Source: SIG565 sp045650565 (GTDB lineage Bacteria; Bacillota; Clostridia; Oscillospirales; Acutalibacteraceae). Taken from it: a stretch of DNA of 34,391 nt. The position numbers and the translations under genes are program-made. The stretch's first letter is position 1. Every line of letters starts with the position of its first letter. Below the pieces are notes generated by a model. The model saw only the letters and a list, made by a program, of their open reading frames with translations, ran no database searches and was not told the origin of the DNA. Where the stretch lies: NCBI GenBank assembly GCA_045650565.1, contig JAZRRG010000063.1, positions 1 to 34,391 of the forward strand, read 5' to 3'. Below are positions 8,335 to 16,465 of the stretch, one piece after another.

Positions 8335-11105
8335 TGAAGGCATTTTTTGTTTTGTTGTTTAAGGAAATAAAAAAGAATATCGGTAGCTTTTTAACAGTTG
8401 CGCTAACAGTTTTTTTAGCAGTGGCAATAGCTTCCGGTATGCTTTGCTATGCCGTAAGCTTCAAAAAGGATGCCGAAAATTATTTTGATAGTGGCAAAAT
8501 GTGGGATATAAAAATAACATCAACCCTTGGCTTTACAAGGGAGGATGTTTTGGCGGTCGGCTCGGCTGAGGGGGTAGAAAAGGCATCCGCTGTAATAGGG
8601 TTGGACACTAATTGTGCCATAAACGGTGTAGGTAATTACGGTACCAAGATATGTGGTATCGATATAGATACAGTAGCTGCAAATCCCGATAACACAGTGG
8701 CAGCGCCACGGCTTATAAGCGGTAGCTATCCCGGTAACGCAAACAGTTGTGTTGCCGTTGTTTCCAATGCTTTAAACACAAATATTAGGGTGGGGGATGT
8801 TATAACTCTTAACAATAATGTAGGTGAGAGTACCCAAACCGAATTTACCGTTACAGGTCTTGTGTTTTCCCCCGAATATTCATCGTATTTAAAGGACGGT
8901 AATACCGTTAACCATAACGGCACACAGGTTGTACTGTTTGTAAGTAGCGGCGCTTTTGCACCTGAAGCTCTATATACCGAAATAAATGTACTGCTTAACG
9001 GTAGCGCTCAGCTTAAAAGCTTTTCAAGGGAATATGCCGTTTTTGTTAATACCGCATTAGGTGAAGTAAATGTGGTTGCCAACAAGCGTGAGGAAATACG
9101 AGGCAGTGATTTAGGTAACGAGTATCAATCTAATATTGATAAGCTGCAAAAACAGTATGATTATATAAAGAGTGAGGGAGAAAGTGAGGTTAAGCAATTA
9201 ACGGCTATTGTCAAGGAGGTTAAGAAAAGAGCCGAAGAAACCGATAAAACTCTATCCTCAAGGGAAAAAGCATTAGCGGCAAAAAAGGCGGCGTTGGCTG
9301 CCTTGGCAGGTACCGCCGAATATAGACAAAAGGCCGAGGAATATAACACCGAGCTTGCCCAGTTTAATAGCGATAAAGAATCAAATGAAATGAATAAGGC
9401 AACGGCTAAACGGCTTGAAGATGATATAGAAGCTATAAAGAAGGCAACCGAGAAGAAGCTTACAACAGCGCTTAAAAATTTAGAGGATGCAAAAAACTCA
9501 GCACCAACCGACTATGTGCAAAAATGGCATCTCGCTACAAGGGAATCAAATATTTCATTTGCTAGTGTGTCGCAAAATGCGGCGAAAATATCGGCAGGGT
9601 TAACCATAGTAGCAATAATTTTATTTATTGCCGAAGTGTGTGTAGTTTTGTTAGCAGTATATTCCACCACAAATAAACGCAGAAAAGAAATAGGCATTAT
9701 GAAGGCAACGGGAAGCGCCGATAAGAGCATCAAAAAGCGATTCCTTTCGGTGTTTATCACGGCAGGAGTTTTAGGCGCGGTGATAGGTATATTCTCCGCA
9801 TCGTCGATTATACTACCCAAAATTAGTGCTGTTATAGGTACGCTCTATAACATAACGGTTGAGGCCTCTCCAATCTATATTTCTGTTGTAGCCGCATTTT
9901 TGCTTTTAGCGGTGATTATAACGGCAAGTATAATTTGTTGCAATAGGGTATTGGCGTTGCCTCATGCCGAGCTTATTTATGCTAACCGTAATTCCCATGC
10001 GATACGGCTACCTGTTTTGTCAAGCAAAATACCGGTGGTGCTTCGTATACTTTTGCGTAATTTTTTAAAATATAAATATATTTTTGCGGCAGCGGCAATT
10101 TGTATTGCACTTGTAAGCACACTTGTAGCTTCTGCTTTAAATATAGCGGTAAAGCCCAAGCAAATATATAAAAATCAGTATAATGGCATACAAAAATATA
10201 ACATTTCTGTAGATTTAAGACCATATACCGATTTTGCCGAAAACGAGGCAATGAAAAACTTCCTCACAGGGAAGCAGCACCTTGCTGTTATGAAAACAGC
10301 ATTTACTGTAACTCTCCAAGACAGTACCGAGTACATAACGGCAATAGTACCCATTACTGCCGATACCTTGGATGAGTTTATAGCACTTAAAAAAGGTGTG
10401 TTTAATAAAAAAATCAATCTTTCTAATGAAGGAATTGTAATTACCGAGGACTTTGCCGACAGGCACGGAATTTCTCGTGGAGACACCATAGAGGTAGCGA
10501 AGGGCGAGAAGGTATTAACCCTTAAGGTTGCTGATGTTTGCAAAAATTATATAGGCAACTGTATCTATATGCACCCCGAAAAATACACCGAGCTGACAAA
10601 AGAACAGCCGGTAGCCGATACATTGCTTATAAATGCTCCGAACCTTACAAGCGTATCTGAAAGTAAGGTGGCGCTTTATGATACGGGAATTGTTTATTCG
10701 GTAAGCTTTAATGAAAATAATGGGGTAAAGCAAAGCGAGGCACTTGGCAGCAGCATACTTTTGCCCTCGCTTATAATAGGTGCGGTGCTGCTTTATTATA
10801 TTATGAGTGCACTCGGTTCGGCTCGTGAGAAGGAAATTAAAATGCTTAAATTCTCGGATTACTCAGTCTTAAAACCGATAGCATACTTATCGCTTGAAAC
10901 AGTAACAATATGGCTTGTGGGCACGGTTTTAGGTGTGGGCATAACATATTTAGTAGGCATTCCGTGGGCTTTAATGGATTTAAACGGGGTTAACACAGCG
11001 CCCAATATCAGTGTTGCTGCTTTGATAGTGACATTTATAATCACATTGACCGTAACGGCTTTGATAAACACAGTGGTAACGGTTTTAAGGTATATAAAAA
11101 AATAA
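8334..11105 (+). CDS. FtsX-type ABC permease with extracytoplasmic coiled coil
   Basis: This 923-residue membrane protein is the translationally coupled partner of the preceding ATPase fusion (TAATG overlap; AAGGGA upstream). It has the duplicated FtsX-permease layout. TM1 is at about 15-40, followed by a large outer domain. Residues 265-389 are a Lys/Glu/Ala-rich coiled coil, predicted outside the membrane. TM2-TM4 (about 419-444, 472-492, 512-538) include the RRKEIGIMKATGS coupling segment. TM5 is near 580-602, a second outer domain spans about 610-800, and TM6-TM8 (about 806-827, 849-878, 892-917) follow, with REKEIKMLKFSDYS as the second coupling segment. Permeases of this shape act in lipoprotein or antimicrobial export, or signal to cell-wall enzymes as FtsEX does. 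A coiled coil between TM1 and TM2 favours a mechanical role, but the substrate is not known. A GTG two codons upstream is a less likely start. Confidence 0.85.
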   Translation: MKAFFVLLFKEIKKNIGSFLTVALTVFLAVAIASGMLCYAVSFKKDAENYFDSGKMWDIKITSTLGFTREDVLAVGSAEGVEKASAVIGLDTNCAINGVGNYGTKICGIDIDTVAANPDNTVAAPRLISGSYPGNANSCVAVVSNALNTNIRVGDVITLNNNVGESTQTEFTVTGLVFSPEYSSYLKDGNTVNHNGTQVVLFVSSGAFAPEALYTEINVLLNGSAQLKSFSREYAVFVNTALGEVNVVANKREEIRGSDLGNEYQSNIDKLQKQYDYIKSEGESEVKQLTAIVKEVKKRAEETDKTLSSREKALAAKKAALAALAGTAEYRQKAEEYNTELAQFNSDKESNEMNKATAKRLEDDIEAIKKATEKKLTTALKNLEDAKNSAPTDYVQKWHLATRESNISFASVSQNAAKISAGLTIVAIILFIAEVCVVLLAVYSTTNKRRKEIGIMKATGSADKSIKKRFLSVFITAGVLGAVIGIFSASSIILPKISAVIGTLYNITVEASPIYISVVAAFLLLAVIITASIICCNRVLALPHAELIYANRNSHAIRLPVLSSKIPVVLRILLRNFLKYKYIFAAAAICIALVSTLVASALNIAVKPKQIYKNQYNGIQKYNISVDLRPYTDFAENEAMKNFLTGKQHLAVMKTAFTVTLQDSTEYITAIVPITADTLDEFIALKKGVFNKKINLSNEGIVITEDFADRHGISRGDTIEVAKGEKVLTLKVADVCKNYIGNCIYMHPEKYTELTKEQPVADTLLINAPNLTSVSESKVALYDTGIVYSVSFNENNGVKQSEALGSSILLPSLIIGAVLLYYIMSALGSAREKEIKMLKFSDYSVLKPIAYLSLETVTIWLVGTVLGVGITYLVGIPWALMDLNGVNTAPNISVAALIVTFIITLTVTALINTVVTVLRYIKK

Positions 11106-11106
11106 C

Positions 11107-11124
11107 CCGCCGAAGCTTCGGCGG
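11107..11124 (-). terminator. GC-rich terminator palindrome between convergent permease and acpP genes
   Basis: CCGCCG and CGGCGG flank AAGCTT in a perfect 18-base palindrome. In the leftward direction it is followed by a T-rich run (GGTTATTTTTTTA), so it best serves acpP. It begins 2 bases after the permease stop and may also act rightward, although no T-run follows there. Confidence 0.7.
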
Positions 11125-11140
11125 TTGTTGGAAATATAAA

Positions 11141-11368
11141 TTATTTATTTTTTTCAATATAGGCAACCAGGTCTCCGATGGTTTTAATGTTTTCAATTTC
11201 CTCATCGGGAATTTCAACATCAAATTCATCCTCAATCGCCATAAGTAATTCTACAACATCTAAGCTGTCTGCCCCGAGGTCATTGGCGATATCTGATTCC
11301 ATTGTCATAGCGTCAATGTCCGAATCGAGCTGGTCGGCAAGTATTTCTTTAATTCTCTCAAAAATCAT
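11141..11368 (-). CDS. acpP: Acyl carrier protein
   Basis: The 75-residue acidic carrier holds growing acyl chains in fatty acid synthesis. The phosphopantetheine attachment serine is in GADSLDVVEL, the classical DSL motif, followed by the four-helix pattern with IPDEEIENIKTIGDLV. The ATG at 11368 is chosen because AGGATG lies 8 bases upstream and because the N-terminus MIFERIKEILADQL matches the family; in-frame sequence further upstream belongs to the leader. No other fatty-acid synthesis genes are present, so it is a single-gene unit under its own consensus promoter, with a leader of roughly 65 bases. Confidence 0.96.
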   Translation of the reverse strand: MIFERIKEILADQLDSDIDAMTMESDIANDLGADSLDVVELLMAIEDEFDVEIPDEEIENIKTIGDLVAYIEKNK

Positions 11369-11438
11369 AAATAATTCATCCTGAAAATATAGGCGAAGCT
11401 CTCGTGCTAAAAAACAAGGACGAGGTTTCCCTAATAGA

Positions 11439-11467
11439 ATAATATGTTTTATTTTGTGATTTGTCAA
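11439..11467 (-). promoter_or_regulatory. Consensus promoter of acpP
   Basis: On the minus strand a perfect TTGACA (11462-11467) is separated by 17 bases from TATTAT (11439-11444). The gene start is 71 bases downstream of the -10. The leader contains a CTCGT/ACGAG pair that could form a weak hairpin around a 14-base loop. Confidence 0.8.
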
Positions 11468-11501
11468 CATTTTTATTAAAATTTTTTACGAGGTGATTCT
11501 T

Positions 11502-12590
11502 TTGACATCAAAAATAGGCGACAAATTATCTATATCAATAAGCGGTGGAAGTCACACCGAACAGCTTGAGGCGGTAATGTCAGGATTTCCAAGGGGTGTT
11601 AAAATAAGTGAAGAAAACATAGCAAGACAAATGCAGCGCAGGGCACCGGGAAAAGATGCCACCGCTACTGCCCGTAAGGAGCCCGACACAGTAGAAATAT
11701 TATCAGGTGTTGATGGCGGTGTAACAACCGGAGAGGACATCCGTATTATTATTAAAAACACCAACACTAAATCGGGCGACTATGATAATTTGAAATTTAC
11801 CCCTCGCCCAAATCACGCAGATTATCCTGCGTTCGTAAAGTATAACGGACAAGCCGATATGCGTGGCAGCGGACATTTTTCGGGCAGGATGACGGCCCCC
11901 TTAACCGCCCTTGGCGCAATTTGCAGGGAGTACTTAAAAGGAAAGGGTATAACGGTTGGCGGACATATTTTTAATATAGGCGATGGCTTTGATACTGCTT
12001 TTGATGCAGTTACGGTGAACGCCGAGCAGTTAGATAAATTATCGGGTGAGTATTTTGCCACTAACAGCACTGATGCCAAAGAGGATATGCGAGAGATAAT
12101 AGAAAAAGCCAAGGCGGATGGTGACAGTATCGGCGGTTCGGTTGAAATAGCCGTTACGGGTATGCCTGTGGGTATCGGAAACCATATGTTTGGCGGTGTG
12201 GAGAATATTATTTCCTCGGTTGTGTACGGAGTTCCTGCCGTTAAAGGCATATCGTTCGGTGCGGGATTTGATTTTTCTTTCCTTCGTGGCAGCGAGGCAA
12301 ACGATGCATATTATTATGCGGAGGATAGGGTAGTTACAGCAACCAATAACTGTGGAGGAATAGTTGGCGGTATGACAACGGGTATGCCGATTATTATCCG
12401 TGTGGCGTTAAAGCCAACCCCATCGGTATTTGTGCCGCAAAACACCGTTAACCTTCAAACACACGAAAATGTTACTCTCGAGATTAAGGGTAGACACGAC
12501 CCGTGCATAGTGCCTCGTGCCCTACCCGCTATTGAGGCGGCTGTGGCTATAGCCGTAACAATGCTTTTAGCACAGGATAATGCGCTGTAA
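11502..12590 (+). CDS. aroC: Chorismate synthase
   Basis: It converts EPSP to chorismate, the last step of the shikimate pathway, using reduced FMN. The protein follows the AroC pattern: SGGSHTEQLEAVMSGFPRG near the start (GESHG in most relatives), RRAPGKDATATARKEPDTVEILSG, PNHADYPAFVKY, RGSGHFSGRMTAPLTALGAI and the C-terminal RHDPCIVPRALPAIEAAVA. At about 362 residues the length is normal. I prefer the TTG at 11502, since GAGGTG ends 6 bases before it; a GTG at 11493 falls inside that ribosome binding site. It stands alone, without other aro genes. The sequence is divergent around the FMN site relative to the usual enzyme, in common with other clostridial forms. Confidence 0.94.
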   Translation: MTSKIGDKLSISISGGSHTEQLEAVMSGFPRGVKISEENIARQMQRRAPGKDATATARKEPDTVEILSGVDGGVTTGEDIRIIIKNTNTKSGDYDNLKFTPRPNHADYPAFVKYNGQADMRGSGHFSGRMTAPLTALGAICREYLKGKGITVGGHIFNIGDGFDTAFDAVTVNAEQLDKLSGEYFATNSTDAKEDMREIIEKAKADGDSIGGSVEIAVTGMPVGIGNHMFGGVENIISSVVYGVPAVKGISFGAGFDFSFLRGSEANDAYYYAEDRVVTATNNCGGIVGGMTTGMPIIIRVALKPTPSVFVPQNTVNLQTHENVTLEIKGRHDPCIVPRALPAIEAAVAIAVTMLLAQDNAL

Positions 12591-12597
12591 ATTAGTG

Positions 12598-12626
12598 TTG
12601 CAAAAAATAATAATATAAATTATAAT
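12598..12626 (+). promoter_or_regulatory. Promoter of proS
   Basis: TTGCAA (12598-12603) lies 17 bases from a perfect TATAAT (12621-12626). It begins 8 bases after the aroC stop, and the ATG of proS is 18 bases downstream of the -10. That leaves almost no leader, so no T-box is possible here. Confidence 0.7.
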
Positions 12627-12643
12627 AATTTTTGGTGATAAAA

Positions 12644-14077
12644 ATGGCTAAGGAAAAATTAGTAAAAGAAATTACATCTATGGATGAAGATTTTGCAAAA
12701 TGGTACACCGATGTTGTGCTTAAGGCAGAATTGATTGACTATTCATCTGTTAAGGGCTGTATGATTATACGCCCGTACGGCTGGGCGATTTGGGAAAACA
12801 TCCAAAGAATAATGGACGGTATGTTCAAAGAAACAGGACACGAAAATGTTTCAATGCCTATGTTTATACCAGAGAGTCTTTTGCAAATTGAAAAAGACCA
12901 TGTTGAGGGCTTTGCGCCCGAAGCGGCTTGGGTAACACACGGCGGTAACGATGAGTTAGAGGAGAGAATGTGCGTAAGACCTACCTCCGAAACACTCTTT
13001 TGCGACCATTACAAAAATATAATTCACTCGTGGCGTGATTTACCAAAGCTCTATAATCAGTGGTGCAGCGTTGTTCGTTGGGAAAAGACTACACGTCCGT
13101 TCCTGCGTTCTCGTGAGTTCCATTGGCAAGAGGGACATACAATTCATGCAACGGCTGAGGAAGCGCAAAAAGAAACGATACAAATGTTAAATATCTATGC
13201 TGAGTTTGCCGAAAAGCATCTCGCAATTCCTGTCATAAAGGGTGTAAAAACCGAGAAGGAGCGTTTTGCAGGTGCAGTTGATACCTACACTATTGAAGCG
13301 ATGATGCACGACGGTAAGGCACTTCAAAGCGGCACCTCACACTTCTTTGGCGATGGCTTTGCAAAGGCGTTCGGCATACAGTTTGCCGATAAGGAGAATA
13401 AGCTTTCAACCCCGTTCCAAACCTCTTGGGGCGTTTCAACCCGATTAATCGGTGCTATAATTATGACGCACGGAGATGATAGCGGTCTTGTATTGCCACC
13501 CGCAATAGCACCTATTCAGGTGGTTGTTGTACCGATAGCGTCTCACAAAGAGGGAGTTACCGAAAAGGCAACCGAGGTTTATGAAAAGCTTAAAAAACTT
13601 TGCCGTGCAAAAATCGATTTGAGTGAGCAGTCGCCCGGTTGGAAGTTTGCCGAATATGAAATGAAGGGTGTACCGCTTAGACTTGAGCTCGGTCCGAGAG
13701 ACATTGAGAACAACTCTTGTGTGATAGTTCGCCGTGATAACGGAGAGAAAACAGTGGTATCCCTCGATGAGCTTGAAACCAAAATACCCGAGCTTTTGGC
13801 GGCAGTACACGAGGGGCTTTACAACAAGGCACTTGAACGCCGCAATATAATGACATATACAGCACATAATATGGATGAAATGTGTGATATTGCAGAAAAC
13901 AAGCCGGGCTTTATCCGTGCTATGTGGTGTGGAGAGCATGCGTGTGAGGATGCTTTGAAGGAAAAGGCAGGCGTCACCTCCCGTTGCATACCTTTTGAGC
14001 AGGTTAATATTTCAGATACTTGTGTATGCTGTGGTAAAAAAGCCGAAAAAATGCTTTATTGGGGCAAGGCATATTAA
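12644..14077 (+). CDS. proS: Prolyl-tRNA synthetase, archaeal/eukaryotic type
   Basis: It attaches proline to tRNA-Pro. The 477-residue class II synthetase lacks the large editing insertion of the E. coli form. It shows motif 2 in VRWEKTTRPFLRSREFHWQEGHT, the TSETLF segment and an anticodon-binding domain from about residue 285. The C-terminal extension has the cysteine pair CVCCGKKAE and terminal tyrosine (WGKAY) typical of archaeal-type ProRS. The ATG at 12644 has GGTG 8 bases upstream; in-frame TTG and GTG codons at 12632 and 12635 lie in or before that site. Archaeal-type ProRS is found in a subset of Bacillota. It is a single-gene unit. Confidence 0.96.
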   Translation: MAKEKLVKEITSMDEDFAKWYTDVVLKAELIDYSSVKGCMIIRPYGWAIWENIQRIMDGMFKETGHENVSMPMFIPESLLQIEKDHVEGFAPEAAWVTHGGNDELEERMCVRPTSETLFCDHYKNIIHSWRDLPKLYNQWCSVVRWEKTTRPFLRSREFHWQEGHTIHATAEEAQKETIQMLNIYAEFAEKHLAIPVIKGVKTEKERFAGAVDTYTIEAMMHDGKALQSGTSHFFGDGFAKAFGIQFADKENKLSTPFQTSWGVSTRLIGAIIMTHGDDSGLVLPPAIAPIQVVVVPIASHKEGVTEKATEVYEKLKKLCRAKIDLSEQSPGWKFAEYEMKGVPLRLELGPRDIENNSCVIVRRDNGEKTVVSLDELETKIPELLAAVHEGLYNKALERRNIMTYTAHNMDEMCDIAENKPGFIRAMWCGEHACEDALKEKAGVTSRCIPFEQVNISDTCVCCGKKAEKMLYWGKAY

Positions 14078-14084
14078 GAAATAT

Positions 14085-14120
14085 AAAACAAGCTTTGAAC
14101 GAAAGTTCAAAGCTTGTTTT
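14085..14120. terminator. Bidirectional terminator between proS and yhaN
   Basis: AAAACAAGCTTTGAAC (14085-14100) and GTTCAAAGCTTGTTTT (14105-14120) form a perfect 16-bp stem around a GAAA tetraloop. T-runs follow in both directions. The two flanking genes are convergent. Confidence 0.9.
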
Positions 14121-14122
14121 TG

Positions 14123-16465
14123 TTATAAATTGATAATGTTAGAACCTATTTTTTCGGCAGACCGCATACAGTCGTTATGGCAGGTAAAGAGGATTACCTG
14201 TGAAGTGCTGGAATATTTCTTTAAAAATTCTAAAGCATTATAAAGGCGCTTATCATCATATTGAGAGAAAGCATCATCCAAAATTACAGGCAGTCCGCCC
14301 GCATCCTTGCCGAGTAGCTCACTCAGGGCTAAACGTAGGGAGAAATATGCTTGGTGCATAGCGCCCTTACTTAAATATTCAAGCGAGTGGGAGCCGAAAT
14401 TATCACGGTCGGATACGGTTATATCAAAGCTTTTTGATACGTTTATGCCATTGTATTTGCCATCTGTGATACCCGATAAAATTTCGAGCGCTCTCTTTTC
14501 AAGCACACCGCTAAAGCTACGGCGTACTTCGGCAAATGCAGCGGTTAAGCCATCAAGCGCTAAGGATAAATCATCGTAATATTCGCTTTGCTCACTTTTT
14601 TGTTCGAGCAGCTCCTTTTTCTCACGTTCAAGCTCGGCAGGAACCCTAAGTCCCGAAAAGGCGGCTCGTGCCTCGGCCTTTAAGGACGCCAACTCCCGTG
14701 CCGCTACCGAGTGCTCTTCGGTTATTTGCTTTAACTCCTCACGAATAGCATCAAGCGGCACAATTTCGCCGCTATCGGTTGCCGAAACGGCGGCTAATTT
14801 GGCTTTAGCTTCATCCAATTTTTTGCAATTTGTACCCTTTGCGGCATACTCGGCGGCAACCTGCAATTTGCTTAATTCCTCAAGCTTTTCTCTAACCTCT
14901 TTTACAAGTGATTTAGCCCCATCTATATCGGCTACAGGGCGTATTTGTAGGGAAAGCTCATGCATCTGCTTTGTGATGGCTGCGGCTTGGTTTTGGGTTT
15001 CCAATAAATCGGTACGATGTGCAATTATTTGTTTTCTTTTATCCCCGAGCAGTTCTTCGCCTGTGGCGGACTTAACCGTGAGAACGGTTATCCTTTGGTT
15101 TAGCTCTACCGATTTTTGTTTAACTAAATCGATTTCGTTTTTTATGTTTGCAAGTTGTTTTTCAAGCAAGGCAAGTTCATTTTCGTTTTGTGCTTGGCTT
15201 ATTTTACCTTTAAATACAAACGATAAAGCAATTAAAACAAGACCTAATGCCACACCCGCATAAATGATATTTGATACAACAAGTCCGCCAATTACTGATA
15301 AAATTAGAGTTAAGACGCCGATGATAATAAGCGGTATGTTGACTTTTGCCCATGCGCGCTTGGTTTTTTCACTCATGCGCATAATGTCAAGCTCAAGTGC
15401 GTCCTTTTTAAGAGAGAGTTTATCGACAGTATCGTTTGCCTCCTGCAGTTGTGCCGTTAGTGAATCGGTGCTTTCACGCTCGGCTGCTGCTTGTTCTAAA
15501 ACCGCAACCTCATCGGTAATGCGAGAAATTTGTAGGGACAGTGTATCGCACCTTTCGACTATTTTTTCGGCCTTACCGATTATTCCCGATAAATCATCGC
15601 AAAACTGCTTATCGGCGGTACCGCCACGCTTTAAGGTTATCGTTTTTTCAAGTTCCTCGTAATCGGTGGCAACCTTTATAAATTCCTCAAGCTTTGTTTT
15701 GATTTCAAGCTTTTCGGCGGCTTTGAGCCGTTCAAAGCAGATGTTCTTTTTGTTTGCCAAATCTTCACAAGCAATACTCCTTGCTTCGATTTCGGCTTCC
15801 AATTCATCCCGCCTTTGCGCTTTTTCTTGTTGTAAAGCGGTCTCTTGAGAAAGTGCGTTGAGCGCAGCATCAAGTTTAATAAGTGCACCGCCACGTCCGG
15901 TTTTGGTTTTTATCTCCTCCATAGCCGCAGTAATACGCTTAACCACCGCTTCGTAGGAAATATCCTCGTCCCCTGTGTTGCTCATATTCGAAAGGCGTGA
16001 GTTTATATCACCGTCGGCCTCGGCATCGTTTCCAAAGGTTACCGAGTTTGCTACAAACACGCTTTTTTCAAAGGCACCGGAATTAAGAGAGAAAAACATA
16101 GCGCCAATGTCATCCTTGCCTGAAAGGGTAGTAACCTCTCCCAAATCAAGATTATGAAGTGTTATTTTATCGGTGGCATTGCTGTTTCTGAATTCACGCT
16201 CAAGTCGGTAGTAAGTACCCTCATGCGAAAAGGTAATGCTACCCGCCATTGTGCTGTTATCAAGCGGCTTGTACTTAACCCGAGGATTTTTAAAAACATC
16301 GGTAATGCGGGGCTTTGAACCGTAAAACATCATTTTAATAAACTCGGCAATGGTTGTTTTACCGTTTTCATTTTCACCGTATATTAAATTGAAGCCATCG
16401 GTAAAATTCAGTTTATAATCTTTGAATTTACCGAATCCGTAAATGTGAATTTCATTGATTTTCAC
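14123..16465 (-). CDS. yhaN: YhaN-like AAA/SMC-type ATPase with membrane hairpin
   Basis: The 780-residue protein is a Rad50/SbcC-like ATPase of the YhaN family. Walker A is GENENGKTT near residue 36 and the C-terminal half carries the ABC-type signature (LEYLSKGAMHQAYFSLRLAL) and Walker B (LPVILDDAFSQYD). Between them lie two long coiled coils broken by a hydrophobic hairpin at about 375-420 (two helices, NIPLIIIGVLTLIL and IIYAGVALGLVLIAL), which replaces the zinc hook of SbcC. This points to a membrane-tethered complex. The GTG start at 16465 has GGAGGTG upstream and overlaps the 3' end of yhaO by 14 bases, so the two are translationally coupled. In B. subtilis YhaO and YhaN form the corresponding pair; the precise substrate is not established here. 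Confidence 0.88.
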   Translation of the reverse strand: MKINEIHIYGFGKFKDYKLNFTDGFNLIYGENENGKTTIAEFIKMMFYGSKPRITDVFKNPRVKYKPLDNSTMAGSITFSHEGTYYRLEREFRNSNATDKITLHNLDLGEVTTLSGKDDIGAMFFSLNSGAFEKSVFVANSVTFGNDAEADGDINSRLSNMSNTGDEDISYEAVVKRITAAMEEIKTKTGRGGALIKLDAALNALSQETALQQEKAQRRDELEAEIEARSIACEDLANKKNICFERLKAAEKLEIKTKLEEFIKVATDYEELEKTITLKRGGTADKQFCDDLSGIIGKAEKIVERCDTLSLQISRITDEVAVLEQAAAERESTDSLTAQLQEANDTVDKLSLKKDALELDIMRMSEKTKRAWAKVNIPLIIIGVLTLILSVIGGLVVSNIIYAGVALGLVLIALSFVFKGKISQAQNENELALLEKQLANIKNEIDLVKQKSVELNQRITVLTVKSATGEELLGDKRKQIIAHRTDLLETQNQAAAITKQMHELSLQIRPVADIDGAKSLVKEVREKLEELSKLQVAAEYAAKGTNCKKLDEAKAKLAAVSATDSGEIVPLDAIREELKQITEEHSVAARELASLKAEARAAFSGLRVPAELEREKKELLEQKSEQSEYYDDLSLALDGLTAAFAEVRRSFSGVLEKRALEILSGITDGKYNGINVSKSFDITVSDRDNFGSHSLEYLSKGAMHQAYFSLRLALSELLGKDAGGLPVILDDAFSQYDDKRLYNALEFLKKYSSTSQVILFTCHNDCMRSAEKIGSNIINL

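Noticed and set aside
11369..11438. Riboswitch in the acpP leader
   Set aside because: Only about 65 bases, with one weak hairpin (CTCGT/ACGAG around a 14-base loop) and no terminator or paired RBS. There is not enough structure for a call.
13445..13939. Long minus-strand frame inside proS
   Set aside because: It lies wholly antisense to a well-supported gene, has no ribosome binding site and its translation has no recognisable domain. Similar frames inside other genes were rejected for the same reason.
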